DNA of 64,000 nucleotides from JBCBKL01 sp038521825 (GTDB lineage: Bacteria; Pseudomonadota; Alphaproteobacteria; Rhodobacterales; Rhodobacteraceae). The DNA is taken from contig JBCBKL010000006.1 of the NCBI GenBank assembly GCA_038521825.1, positions 1 through 64,000 of the forward strand, in the 5' to 3' direction. The notes under the pieces were generated by a model. The model was not told the DNA's origin. It saw only the letters and a program-made list of their open reading frames with translations, and ran no database searches. The position numbers and the translations under genes were made by a program. Shown here piece after piece: positions 26,634 to 34,984 of this stretch (positions within the stretch are counted from its first letter, which is position 1; each line of letters opens with the position of its first letter).

Positions 26634-27905
26634 TTAAGTATTCATTGAATCGAAGAAGTCATCATTGGTCTTGGTTTGCTTCAGCTTCGATATCAGGAAC
26701 TCGATCGCATCAGTGGTGCCCATCGGGTTCAGAATGCGGCGCAGCACAAACGTTTTAGCCAGATCACCCTTATCGACAAGAAGATCTTCCTTCCGCGTCC
26801 CGGATTTCAGGATATCCATAGCCGGGAACACACGCTTGTCCGCAATCTTGCGATCCAGGACAATTTCAGAGTTACCCGTTCCCTTGAATTCCTCAAAGAT
26901 GACTTCATCCATCCGGCTCCCGGTGTCGATCAGCGCCGTTGCAATGATCGTCAGTGAACCACCCTCCTCAATGTTCCGCGCCGCGCCAAAGAAGCGCTTT
27001 GGCCGCTGCAACGCATTCGCATCCACACCGCCGGTCAGAACCTTACCCGAAGACGGAACGACGGTGTTAAACGCTCGACCAAGCCGCGTAATAGAGTCCA
27101 ATAGGATAACAACGTCTCGCTTATGCTCGACCAGTCGTTTCGCTTTTTCAATCACCATCTCCGAAACAGCAACATGGCGTGTCGCAGGTTCATCAAAGGT
27201 GGAAGATATCACCTCACCTTTCACTGACCGCTGCATATCCGTCACCTCTTCCGGCCGTTCGTCGATCAGAAGAACAATCAGATAGCATTCCGGATGATTT
27301 TTCTCGATCGATGAAGCGATATTCTGCAGAAGAACGGTCTTACCGGTGCGCGGTGGCGCAACAATCAGTGACCGCTGCCCCTTACCAATCGGCGCGACCA
27401 GATCGATAATTCGGGCCGACCGATCCTTCACCGTTGGATCATCAGTTTCCATCTTTAGCCGCTCATCGGGATAAAGCGGCGTCAGGTTATCAAATGCGAT
27501 CTTGTGCTTGGCGCGTTCCGGATCCTCGAAGTTGATCTCTGTGACTGTCGTCAGCGCGAAGTAACGTTCGTTGTCATCCGGCGCCCGAATGCCGCCCTGA
27601 ATCGAGTCCCCCGTCCGCAAAGAAAACTGCCGGATCATTTCAGGCGACACATAGATGTCGTCGGGGCCCGGCAGATAGTTCGCTTCGGGCGACCGTAAGA
27701 ACCCAAATCCGTCCTGCAAAACTTCGAGAACGCCGTCACCAAAGACTTCCCAGCCTTCATCGGCCCGCTCCCGCAGGATCTGGAACATCATTTCGCCCTT
27801 TCGCATGGTCGAGGCGTTTTCGATTTCCAGCTCTTCAGCCATGGCCAAAAGGTCTTTGGGGCTCTTGGCTTTCAGATCCGCAAGATTCAGTCGTTCTGTA
27901 CTCAT
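26634..27905 (-). CDS. rho: Transcription termination factor Rho
   Basis: A 423-aa hexameric RNA helicase. The N-terminal RNA-binding domain carries DGFGFLRSPEANYLPGPDDIYV; the ATPase has Walker A IVAPPRTGKTVLLQN and Walker B VVILLDSITRLGRA, with the Q/R-loop near LTGGVDANAL. It is the gene next to hemJ on the left arm of the putative origin. The scarcity of hairpin-plus-T-tract terminators in this window fits reliance on Rho, though that is only an inference. Confidence 0.97.
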   Translation of the reverse strand: MSTERLNLADLKAKSPKDLLAMAEELEIENASTMRKGEMMFQILRERADEGWEVFGDGVLEVLQDGFGFLRSPEANYLPGPDDIYVSPEMIRQFSLRTGDSIQGGIRAPDDNERYFALTTVTEINFEDPERAKHKIAFDNLTPLYPDERLKMETDDPTVKDRSARIIDLVAPIGKGQRSLIVAPPRTGKTVLLQNIASSIEKNHPECYLIVLLIDERPEEVTDMQRSVKGEVISSTFDEPATRHVAVSEMVIEKAKRLVEHKRDVVILLDSITRLGRAFNTVVPSSGKVLTGGVDANALQRPKRFFGAARNIEEGGSLTIIATALIDTGSRMDEVIFEEFKGTGNSEIVLDRKIADKRVFPAMDILKSGTRKEDLLVDKGDLAKTFVLRRILNPMGTTDAIEFLISKLKQTKTNDDFFDSMNT

Positions 27906-28021
27906 GGGATATATCCAGACGATCCCGCAGCCGGGCCGGTCAATGAAATGTGACGATTGATTCCATCCCAGAACTGGGTGGACAACGCTCGATAGTACGC
28001 GGCGAGCGATCTGTCAAATTC

Positions 28022-28474
28022 TCAGAACCTGATGACAACCGATAAGACGATCAGCACCATCAACAAAGTAGGCACTTCGTTCATCATCCGATAGCTGCGG
28101 CCGCTGAGAATTTCACCCCCGGCAAGGAACACTTTGCGCTGCGACGCTAGCCACCCATGGAAACCAGACATGGCGAGTATCCCCGCAAGCTTGGTCCAAG
28201 GCCAAATCGCCCCCCAGTCGATAACGCCTGGCGTCAATGCAAGACAAACGCCAAGAACCCAAGCCGTAATCATCGCGGGGTTCATGATCACCCTCAGTAG
28301 TTTGGCTTCCATCGTCGTAAAGAGCTCATGGGTCTTGCCTTCCAAACCAACTTGCTCTGAATGATAGACGTACAGCCGGGGAAGGTAGAACAACGCTGCC
28401 ATCCAGGCGATGACCGCCATGATATGAAACGCCTTCACCCAAGGGTAAATCGTGATGAGCACCGTATCGATCAT
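28022..28474 (-). CDS. hemJ: Protoporphyrinogen oxidase HemJ
   Basis: A 150-aa inner-membrane protein with about four transmembrane helices (YPWVKAFHIMAVIAWMAALF, AMITAWVLGVCLALTPGV, AGILAMSGFHGWLA and VPTLLMVLIVLSVVI). The His in KAFHIMAVIAWMA and the arginine/tyrosine-rich PRLYVYH are characteristic of HemJ, which oxidises protoporphyrinogen IX in heme and bacteriochlorophyll synthesis. It borders the oriC gap. Confidence 0.9.
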   Translation of the reverse strand: MIDTVLITIYPWVKAFHIMAVIAWMAALFYLPRLYVYHSEQVGLEGKTHELFTTMEAKLLRVIMNPAMITAWVLGVCLALTPGVIDWGAIWPWTKLAGILAMSGFHGWLASQRKVFLAGGEILSGRSYRMMNEVPTLLMVLIVLSVVIRF

Positions 28475-28695
28475 CCTGCACCTTATCGGGCATGCCTACT
28501 TATAAATAAGAAAAAAAAGAAGAGATGATGATTATGTAGGTAACGCAAAATCTGGGGATTACGGACTTGTGTCCAGTCTTCTCCCCGATGTTGATAGTCC
28601 ATCAATGTGGTTGGGGAATATGTGTTGGTATGGAAAAAAACATAATAAAATCAATAACTAAATAGGAATACGGATATCAGATAAAGTTGGGAATC

Positions 28696-28704
28696 TGTGG
28701 AAAA
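28696..28704 (-). promoter_or_regulatory. DnaA-box-like 9-mer
   Basis: TGTGGAAAA on the plus strand, i.e. TTTTCCACA on the minus strand, one mismatch from the TTATCCACA consensus. Lies on the right side of the AT-rich part of the putative origin. Confidence 0.55.
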
Positions 28705-28720
28705 AGCTGTATATGAAGTT

Positions 28721-28729
28721 TTACCCACA
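28721..28729 (+). promoter_or_regulatory. DnaA-box-like 9-mer
   Basis: TTACCCACA, one mismatch from TTATCCACA, 16 bp beyond the previous box and in opposite orientation. The pair could form a DnaA-binding unit. Confidence 0.55.
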
Positions 28730-28863
28730 GAGCGGAGCTTTCCAAATCTACAGGTTCACAAAAACTTAATACTTGTCCGGAGTTCCGCCTTGCGACACCG
28801 ATTCTGAGATGCTCAAAGAATTTCGACTACTCCTCCACTGATACTCTTCGAATGATACGCCCG

Positions 28864-28872
28864 TTATCCACA
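28864..28872 (+). promoter_or_regulatory. Perfect DnaA box at the maf start
   Basis: TTATCCACA, an exact match to the consensus. Its last base is the A of the maf ATG, so DnaA bound here would cover the translation start region of maf. Confidence 0.75.
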
Positions 28873-29471
28873 TGACTGTCCCAATCGTTCTTGCGTCTGG
28901 CTCCACCATTCGCGCTCAACTTATGAAGAATGCGGGCTTCGATATCACCGTACAGCCTCCGCGCGTTGATGAGGTAAGCGTTCAACAGGCCTTGCAGTTT
29001 GAGGGCGCACCGCCGCGCGACATTGCGGATGCTCTTGCTGAACTAAAGGCGCAAAAAGTGGCAGGGTCCTATCCGTCTGGTCTGGTTCTGGGCTGTGATC
29101 AGGTGCTGGATCTCAATGGTGCATTCGTCGCCAAGTCTACCAGCCCTGAGGAAGCCATCGACTTGCTACTGACAATGGTTGGCAAGCGACACTCACTCTA
29201 TTCCGCAGCCGTCTTGTTTGAAGATGGCCGTCCCATCTGGCGTCACATTGGCCGGGTCGACATACAGATGCGCATGGTTTCCGAGACGTTCATCAGGGCC
29301 TATGTCAAGAGGAACTGGGACAGCATTAAGCACAGTGTTGGATGCTACAAGCTTGAGGAAGAGGGCATTCAGTTGATCACCGCAGTCAAGGGGGATTACT
29401 TTCACGTCCTTGGCATGCCACTTTTGGAGCTGCTGTCGTACCTTTTCGATCGAGGAGCGTTATCCAAATGA
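28872..29471 (+). CDS. maf: Maf/YceF-family nucleotide pyrophosphatase
   Basis: A 199-aa house-cleaning pyrophosphatase acting on non-canonical nucleotides. The N-terminus VLASGSTIRAQLMKNAG matches the substrate loop, with LVLGCDQVLDLNG carrying the catalytic aspartate and KHSLYSAAVLF following. It is the first gene right of the putative origin; aroE overlaps it by ATGA, giving a maf-aroE-coaE-dnaQ unit. Confidence 0.92.
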   Translation: MTVPIVLASGSTIRAQLMKNAGFDITVQPPRVDEVSVQQALQFEGAPPRDIADALAELKAQKVAGSYPSGLVLGCDQVLDLNGAFVAKSTSPEEAIDLLLTMVGKRHSLYSAAVLFEDGRPIWRHIGRVDIQMRMVSETFIRAYVKRNWDSIKHSVGCYKLEEEGIQLITAVKGDYFHVLGMPLLELLSYLFDRGALSK

Positions 29472-30298
29472 CCTCAAGGATCCCATTGGCTGGCGTGATC
29501 GGATCCCCAATCTCTCACTCCAAGTCGCCGCAAATCCATCAGCATTGGCTAAAGACCCTCGGCTTACCTGGATACTACATCCCGATGGATGTGGTTGCCG
29601 ATGACTTGCGTAACGTCCTTAGGACACTGCCGGCGATGGGCTTCGTCGGTGTGAATATCACGATCCCCCACAAAGAGAGGGTGCTTGATCTTGCCGATCT
29701 TGTTACGGACCGAGCGACATTGATTGGGGCTGCGAACACTCTCATTTTCCGCAAAGACGGAAAGATCCATGCCGACAATACAGATGGGTATGGTTTTATT
29801 GAAAATCTCCGCCTTGGTGCGCAGCAATGGGATCCGAAATCGGGGCCGGCCGCGGTGCTTGGTGCCGGTGGCGCGTCGCGGGCGGTTGTAGCATCTTTGC
29901 TCGATGCTGGTGTGCCTGAGGTCATCTTGACGAACCGGACCCGCGTCCGAGCTGAAAAACTTGCTGACGATTTCGGTAAGCGCGTCACGATCGTCGACTG
30001 GGTACAGGCGGGTAACATCCTTGAGGATGTGGCTCTGGTCGTTAACACCACGTCGCTTGGCATGATAGGCAAGCCTGAACTTCGGGTGCCCCTCGACGGC
30101 TTGAAGAAAGGGACGGTTGTGACCGATCTTGTCTACGCGCCGCTAAAGACAAAGCTGCTTACGGATGCCGAAGAACTTGGATGCGTCACCGTTGATGGGC
30201 TTGGCATGCTCTTGCATCAAGCTATCCCAGCGTTTGAACGGTGGTTTGGCATGCGGCCACAGGCTGATAGCGCAACACGCGCCGCAGCGCTTCGGTGA
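29468..30298 (+). CDS. aroE: Shikimate dehydrogenase (NADP+)
   Basis: A 276-aa enzyme reducing 3-dehydroshikimate. The substrate site is visible as GSPISHSKSPQIH and NITIPHKERV (catalytic Lys), with DNTDGYGF and the NADP-binding VLGAGGASRAVV followed by TNRTR. Its start overlaps maf and its stop overlaps coaE. Confidence 0.95.
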   Translation: MTSRIPLAGVIGSPISHSKSPQIHQHWLKTLGLPGYYIPMDVVADDLRNVLRTLPAMGFVGVNITIPHKERVLDLADLVTDRATLIGAANTLIFRKDGKIHADNTDGYGFIENLRLGAQQWDPKSGPAAVLGAGGASRAVVASLLDAGVPEVILTNRTRVRAEKLADDFGKRVTIVDWVQAGNILEDVALVVNTTSLGMIGKPELRVPLDGLKKGTVVTDLVYAPLKTKLLTDAEELGCVTVDGLGMLLHQAIPAFERWFGMRPQADSATRAAALR

Positions 30299-30885
30299 TG
30301 TTCAAGCTTGGCCTCACTGGCTCAATCGGAATGGGTAAGTCGACCACCGCACGGATGTTTGCTGATTTCGGTTGTGATATCTGGGATGCAGATGCGGCGG
30401 TGCATCGCCTTTATTCCAAGGACGGGAAGGCCGTTGAGCCACTTAGGGCGCTTCATCCGGATGCGGTTGTCGACGGCGCCGTATCTCGTCCGGCCCTGCG
30501 CGATATCATTGCAGGCGACCGATCGGCATTGACGGCGATAGAAGCTATTGTTCATCCGCTTGTCGCCGATGATCGTCGTGAGTTTATCAGGGACGCCACC
30601 GCACCGATCGTTGTCTTCGACATTCCGCTACTCTTTGAGAACGGGAGTGAGGATATGTTCGATGCCGTCGCTTGCGTCACGGTGCCGCCCGCTATTCAGG
30701 AAGACCGGGTTCTGTCGCGCGGGACCATGACCCCAGAACAATTCCATCAGATCCGCGATAAACAAATGCCCAATGATGAAAAATGTGCGCGTTCCGATTT
30801 CGTGATTGTCACGGACACACTTGAACATGCGAGAGAGCAGGTGAAGTCTCTCGTCGAGGAAATCATGAGCAAAAATAATGCGTGA
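30298..30885 (+). CDS. coaE: Dephospho-CoA kinase
   Basis: A 195-aa kinase for the last step of CoA synthesis. The P-loop GLTGSIGMGKSTTARMF, DADAAVHRLY and DIPLLFENG are the family motifs. The ATG at 30298 overlaps the aroE stop; a GTG three bases earlier is also open. Confidence 0.94.
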   Translation: MFKLGLTGSIGMGKSTTARMFADFGCDIWDADAAVHRLYSKDGKAVEPLRALHPDAVVDGAVSRPALRDIIAGDRSALTAIEAIVHPLVADDRREFIRDATAPIVVFDIPLLFENGSEDMFDAVACVTVPPAIQEDRVLSRGTMTPEQFHQIRDKQMPNDEKCARSDFVIVTDTLEHAREQVKSLVEEIMSKNNA

Positions 30886-31570
30886 AATCGTACTTGACAC
30901 CGAGACGACTGGGTTTGACCCCGAAACCGGCGATCGCATCGTGGAAATTGGGGCTGTAGAGCTCAATCGCCATGTCGCTACGGGCGAAACCTACCATGTC
31001 TACATCAATCCTGAAAGGTCCATGCCACAAGAGGCGTATGAAGTTCATGGTCTTGGCGATGACTTTTTGCGGGACAAACCAAAGTTTGCTGAGGTTGGGC
31101 AGGGATTCCTTGATTTCATCGGTGATGCAAAACTGGTGATCCACAACGCTGCGTTCGATATGAAGTTCCTAAACGCGGAGTTGAAATGGATGGGCTTATC
31201 GCAAATCCCCTATGATCGAGCTATCGATACGCTTGAGATCGCCCGCCGCCGTTTTCCCGGTTCTCCGGCATCGCTTGACGCTCTTTGCCGTCGGTTCGGG
31301 ATTGATAACTCAGCAAGGACCTTGCACGGCGCGCTTCTGGACAGTGAAATCCTCGCAGAGGTTTACCTCGAGCTCATCGGTGGCCGCCAACCAGATTTCG
31401 GTCTCAGCGCTGCCGCCAACCCGTCTTCTGGTGGCAACGAAGCGCATTGGACGCCACCGCCCAGACCGAAGGCGCTAGAATCTCGGCTCAGCAGCGATGA
31501 AAAAGCGGCTCATAGCGAATTCGTCAAATCACTGGGTGATAATGCACTGTGGGCAAAGAAGACCGCCTAA
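30878..31570 (+). CDS. dnaQ: DNA polymerase III epsilon subunit (3'-5' proofreading exonuclease)
   Basis: A 230-aa DEDDh exonuclease. ExoI motif IVLDTETTGFDP (Asp7, Glu9), ExoII VIHNAAFDMKFL and ExoIII HGALLDSEILAEVYLEL (His and Asp) are all present. The C-terminal tail (~residues 185-230) is the proline-rich polymerase-binding segment. It overlaps the coaE end by 8 bp. Confidence 0.95.
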   Translation: MREIVLDTETTGFDPETGDRIVEIGAVELNRHVATGETYHVYINPERSMPQEAYEVHGLGDDFLRDKPKFAEVGQGFLDFIGDAKLVIHNAAFDMKFLNAELKWMGLSQIPYDRAIDTLEIARRRFPGSPASLDALCRRFGIDNSARTLHGALLDSEILAEVYLELIGGRQPDFGLSAAANPSSGGNEAHWTPPPRPKALESRLSSDEKAAHSEFVKSLGDNALWAKKTA

Positions 31571-31589
31571 CCATCAAGCAGCGGTCTTC
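31558..31589. terminator. Possible bidirectional hairpin between dnaQ and secB
   Basis: GAAGACCGC (31558-31566) and GCGGTCTTC (31581-31589) form a 9-bp stem with a 14-base loop spanning the dnaQ stop, between two convergent genes. There is no T-tract, so it is at best a weak or Rho-assisted terminator or mRNA-end stabiliser. Confidence 0.35.
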
Positions 31590-31604
31590 CCCTCATCGTG
31601 CCAA

Positions 31605-32084
31605 CTAGGCATCTGCCTTGGGCTGTTCAGCCTGCCGCCGGGCGATTTCGTTCCGATACATCGAAATGAAATCGATGTTTTCAAGATTGAGCGGTGGGAA
31701 GCCACCATCGCGGGTGATGTCGCTCACCACGCGCCGCAGGAACGGGAAAATCATCCGGGGGCACTCGATCAGCAGGAATGGGTGCATCTGCTCGTCCGGC
31801 ACACCTTCAATATTGAAGATGCCAACATAGTCAATTTCGAGAACAAACAGAACCGCCTCGCCATCCTTTGCCTTGGACGTAATGTTCAGCTTGATCGCAG
31901 TTTCATACTGATTGTCGGCGGACCGCTTCTTTGCATCGAGATTAACCTGAACCTGCACGTCGGGCTGGACATCGCCCGCGCCACCTTGCTGCGCCATGAT
32001 GTTCTCAAATGACATATCACGCACAAACTGCCCGAGCACGCGCATCTGCGGTTGTGCCTGGGGTTGAGCTTCGGTTTCGGCCAT
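31605..32084 (-). CDS. secB: Protein-export chaperone SecB
   Basis: A 159-aa tetrameric chaperone holding preproteins for SecA. Typical blocks are VRDMSFENI near the start, FVLEIDYVGIFNIEGVP, and CPRMIFPFLRRVVSDITRDGGFPP. The ATG at 32084 begins a short Gln/Ala/Pro-rich leader; the longer frame to 32246 only reads upstream intergenic sequence and fxsA codons. Convergent with dnaQ. Confidence 0.95.
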   Translation of the reverse strand: MAETEAQPQAQPQMRVLGQFVRDMSFENIMAQQGGAGDVQPDVQVQVNLDAKKRSADNQYETAIKLNITSKAKDGEAVLFVLEIDYVGIFNIEGVPDEQMHPFLLIECPRMIFPFLRRVVSDITRDGGFPPLNLENIDFISMYRNEIARRQAEQPKADA

Positions 32085-32145
32085 CGGTATCTCCAAAAGG
32101 ACTAAGACTTGATCGCCGGACTGGTAACAGCTTGATCGGCGCGTC

Positions 32146-32601
32146 TCAATGCTTTGTCCAACCCGACGGCTCGTCAGAACGGGTAACATCCTTGTATTCG
32201 GCATCAATGATCGTCTGATCTGTGGGGTGTCGCTGTTCCGATCCAAATTGTTGAATGACGACGTTCCTTTTTAGCCAACCAAAAACTGCTGCACGGATGC
32301 CGGGGACCATCAAGGCAAAGCCGAGAGTGTCTGTTGCAAAACCCGGGGTGAGCAACAATGCGCCTGCGAAAAGGATCATCGCACCATGCGCTAAGGGTTC
32401 TGTCGGGTCCTGCATCGTGGAAAACGAGGATTGAAGCTGTCGTAAGGTCATCAGACCTTGGTTTCGGACCAGATAAGTCCCGATAACAGCGGTCAAAATC
32501 ACAATCAGCAGTGTCCAACCCAAACCGATCGCGCCGCCGATCTGGATAAACAGCGCGATTTCGATCAATGGAACAGCCAAAAATGCCGCAAACAACCACA
32601 T
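32146..32601 (-). CDS. FxsA-family membrane protein
   Basis: A 151-aa inner-membrane protein with about three hydrophobic segments (LFAAFLAVPLIEIALFIQIG, WTLLIVILTAVIGTYLV, and AMILFAGALLLTPGFATDTL). The N-terminal PLIEI and the LTPGFATD motif are diagnostic of FxsA, whose E. coli member relieves phage-T7 exclusion by F plasmid; its normal role is unclear. Divergent from the Tim44-like gene. Confidence 0.88.
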   Translation of the reverse strand: MWLFAAFLAVPLIEIALFIQIGGAIGLGWTLLIVILTAVIGTYLVRNQGLMTLRQLQSSFSTMQDPTEPLAHGAMILFAGALLLTPGFATDTLGFALMVPGIRAAVFGWLKRNVVIQQFGSEQRHPTDQTIIDAEYKDVTRSDEPSGWTKH

Positions 32602-32703
32602 TTGACGCTATCCTTCCAATTAGCCGCAGTGGACTCGATCCACCACCTCCCCTACATAAGAGCGGAGCACGCGCCATACCACATTGCCCGTTAAGAGGTT
32701 CAA

Positions 32704-33363
32704 ATGAACTCCCCCCTTATCCAACTGCTGGTTCTTGCCGGGATCGCCGTTTTCCTGATCCTGAAGCTAAAGAACGTTCTGGGGACAAGAGAGGGGTTTG
32801 AGCGTCCACCGGTGCAGAATGCCAAGAATCAACGTTCGAACCGCCCCGAGTTCGAAGTGATCGAGGGTGGTCCGGATCTTGATATCACCGATCACGTCGA
32901 AGAAGGCAGCGACTCGGCCGCGGCACTTGCCGAAATGAAAAGGCTTGAGCCGACCTTTACCGTTTCCGATTTCCTCCAAGGTGCTCGCGGCGCATACGAG
33001 ATGATCGTGATGGGTTATGAAACCGGCGAACTGTCGAACATCCAGCCCTTCCTTTCCGAAGAGGTTTACGAAAGCTTTGTCGATGGTGTCGCTGCGCGGG
33101 AAGATCAGGGATTGACGATAGAAGCTGATTTTATCGGCGTTCGCGAGATGAAACTGGTTTCTGCGTCGTTGGACGACGAAACCAATGAGGCCGAGATCGT
33201 TATCCGGTTTGTGGCAGAGCTAACATCGGCTGTTCGTGACCGTGGCGGTGATATTGTCGAAGGCAGCTTGACGGACATTAAACGTCAGAAAGACACGTGG
33301 GCCTTTTCGCGGAACATGGGGTCGGATGATCCGAATTGGCACTTGGTTTCCACAGACGCATAA
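32704..33363 (+). CDS. Tim44/TimA-domain membrane protein
   Basis: A 219-aa protein with an N-terminal membrane anchor (IQLLVLAGIAVFLILKLKNVLG) and a C-terminal Tim44-like domain (~residues 80-215: FTVSDFLQGARGAYEMIVMG, LSEEVYESFVDGV and DTWAFSRNMGSDDPNWHL). Bacterial members are relatives of mitochondrial Tim44; their role is poorly defined. Upstream of and overlapping mltA, a conserved alphaproteobacterial pairing. Confidence 0.88.
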   Translation: MNSPLIQLLVLAGIAVFLILKLKNVLGTREGFERPPVQNAKNQRSNRPEFEVIEGGPDLDITDHVEEGSDSAAALAEMKRLEPTFTVSDFLQGARGAYEMIVMGYETGELSNIQPFLSEEVYESFVDGVAAREDQGLTIEADFIGVREMKLVSASLDDETNEAEIVIRFVAELTSAVRDRGGDIVEGSLTDIKRQKDTWAFSRNMGSDDPNWHLVSTDA

Positions 33364-34394
33364 AAACGGCGCTTATCGCGTTTTGTTTTCTGATGACGCC
33401 GATGGCCGGTGAGGCAGACGTTCAGGTCAACCACACCGTACTGAACTTTTCAGACCTTGAAGGCTGGGAAGCTGATGCTCATGAAGAGGCGTTAGGCGTT
33501 TTTCGATCGACATGCCGCGATCTTGATGATCCGGACTGGCGTGCGCTTTGCTCCTATGCATTTGAGGAGCCAGACGCAAAGTCGTTCTTTGAACTCTTTT
33601 TTCGCCCTGTCCTGATCGAAGATGGCAAGGATGCTTTGTTCACAGGCTATTTCGAGCCTGAGCTTGACGGATCACGGGTCCGCACGGATCGGTTTCGTTA
33701 CCCGGTTTATGCGATGCCATCAGAAGCGAAGGACCGACGCCTATGGCTAACCCGACGACAGATCCTTCAATCAGGCATTCTTGAAAACCGAGGTCTAGAA
33801 ATCGCTTGGGTGGACGACCCGGTTGAGCTCTTCTTTCTCCAGATCCAGGGTTCCGGCAGGATCCGGTTCCAGAACGGGACGGTTGCCCGTGTAGGATATG
33901 CCGGCTCCAACGGCCACGAATACCGGTCTGTCGGTGTCGAGTTGGTGCGCCGGGGTGTTTACAAAGCGCATCAGGTCAGCGCGCAGGTCATCAGAAGCTG
34001 GGTGCGGCGCAACCCAATCGCCGGCCAAGAGCTGCTGTATTTCAATCCATCCTATGTTTTTTTCCGCGAAATTCGGGATATTCCGGATGACGCCGGACCC
34101 CGTGGCGCCATGAATCGTTCGATAACAGCGATGCGCACAGTTGCGGTCGATCCCGCATTCGTGCCGCTAGGGGCACCTGTTTGGATCGAGAAAGCCGGTC
34201 GCAAACCGATGAACCGGCTGATGATCGCGCAGGATACAGGTTCGGCCATCAAAGGATCACAGCGGGCCGACATCTTTTTTGGTACAGGCGACGAGGCGGG
34301 GCGCGAAGCAGGGCGATTGAAAGACCCCGGTCGATTGGTGGTTTTGATGCCGATCCAGCGGGCATATGCGCTTCTTCCGGATGGTGGTTCGTGA
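33336..34394 (+). CDS. mltA: Membrane-bound lytic murein transglycosylase A
   Basis: A 352-aa exported transglycosylase that cleaves peptidoglycan to 1,6-anhydro products. The N-terminus is signal-like (RRIKTALIAFCFLMTPMAGEA). The MltA core includes DALFTGYFEPELDGS and FFLQIQGSGRIRF, and the C-terminal 3D domain has AQDTGSAIKGSQRADIFFG with the catalytic aspartate. No lipobox is visible. The start is uncertain: the TTG at 33336 lies inside the preceding gene. Its product could feed the recycling kinase and nucleotidyltransferase at 45.8-47.5 kb. Confidence 0.92.
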   Translation: MALGFHRRIKTALIAFCFLMTPMAGEADVQVNHTVLNFSDLEGWEADAHEEALGVFRSTCRDLDDPDWRALCSYAFEEPDAKSFFELFFRPVLIEDGKDALFTGYFEPELDGSRVRTDRFRYPVYAMPSEAKDRRLWLTRRQILQSGILENRGLEIAWVDDPVELFFLQIQGSGRIRFQNGTVARVGYAGSNGHEYRSVGVELVRRGVYKAHQVSAQVIRSWVRRNPIAGQELLYFNPSYVFFREIRDIPDDAGPRGAMNRSITAMRTVAVDPAFVPLGAPVWIEKAGRKPMNRLMIAQDTGSAIKGSQRADIFFGTGDEAGREAGRLKDPGRLVVLMPIQRAYALLPDGGS

Positions 34395-34984
34395 AACGTC
34401 GGAAGTTGAAGCAAGACGAATTGGCGTTGTGGCGTAAGGTCACGGACCAGGCCAAACCGCTCCACTCGCCCAACCAGGCCGAGGTCCCGCCTTTGGAACC
34501 GCCGACTGATGAAGGCAAACGGCCAGAGAAATTGGTCCCGGTTCCGCTCAGGCCGTTTTCACCTCCAAAACCCAAGGCGACCCATGACTTGGCGGGCCCC
34601 GTCGAAAAGGCGATCGCGGACACACCTGTTCGGATGGACAAGAAGGCGTTCAAAGATCTCAAGAGAGGGAAGTTAACACCCGAAGCGCGGTTGGATCTTC
34701 ATGGAATGACACTTGACCGTGCGCATCCCGCTTTGATCCGGTTCATCTTAGATGCGCAGGCCCGCGGTCTGCGCCTGGTTCTGGTTATTACGGGGAAAGG
34801 GAAGAACCGGGACGACCAAGGTCCAATCCCCGTCCGAAATGGTGTTCTGCGTCACCAGATTCCGCAATGGCTCGGCATGCCGCCTCTATCACAAGCCGTT
34901 CTTCAAATCAGTCAGGCCCACCAAAAACACGGCGGTGGCGGAGCATATTACGTCTATATTCGCAGAGATCGAAGTCGCCGTTAG
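34391..34984 (+). CDS. Smr-domain protein
   Basis: A 197-aa protein starting at a GTG within the GTGA overlap with mltA. A charged, proline-rich N-terminal half (KRRKLKQDELALWRKVT) leads to a C-terminal Smr domain with LDLHGMTLDRAHPAL and VLVITGKGKNRDDQG, the DLHG and TGKG signatures of MutS2-type nicking endonuclease domains. Stand-alone Smr proteins act on DNA or, as recently recognised, on collided ribosomes; which applies here is unknown. Its stop overlaps the convergent hydrolase (TTAG). Confidence 0.87.
   Translation: MKRRKLKQDELALWRKVTDQAKPLHSPNQAEVPPLEPPTDEGKRPEKLVPVPLRPFSPPKPKATHDLAGPVEKAIADTPVRMDKKAFKDLKRGKLTPEARLDLHGMTLDRAHPALIRFILDAQARGLRLVLVITGKGKNRDDQGPIPVRNGVLRHQIPQWLGMPPLSQAVLQISQAHQKHGGGGAYYVYIRRDRSRR

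Larger units (their letters stand above)
28475..28871. other. oriC: Putative chromosomal replication origin (oriC)
   Basis: A 397-bp gene-free gap, distinctly AT-rich around 28501-28530 (AAAAAAAAGAAGAG) and 28633-28670. It contains three DnaA-box-like sequences (28696, 28721, 28864) and two GANTC methylation sites (28691-28695 and 28800-28804). Flanking genes point away on both sides: hemJ-rho-mnmEG-rsmG-parAB leftward and maf-aroE-coaE-dnaQ rightward. parS sites and parAB are within 7 kb. In alphaproteobacteria the origin commonly lies next to this rho/hem and maf/aroE gene set. No unwinding or binding can be shown from sequence alone. Confidence 0.75.

Noticed and set aside
33795..34028. 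Minus-strand frame inside mltA
   Set aside because: Shadow of the transglycosylase; no domain.
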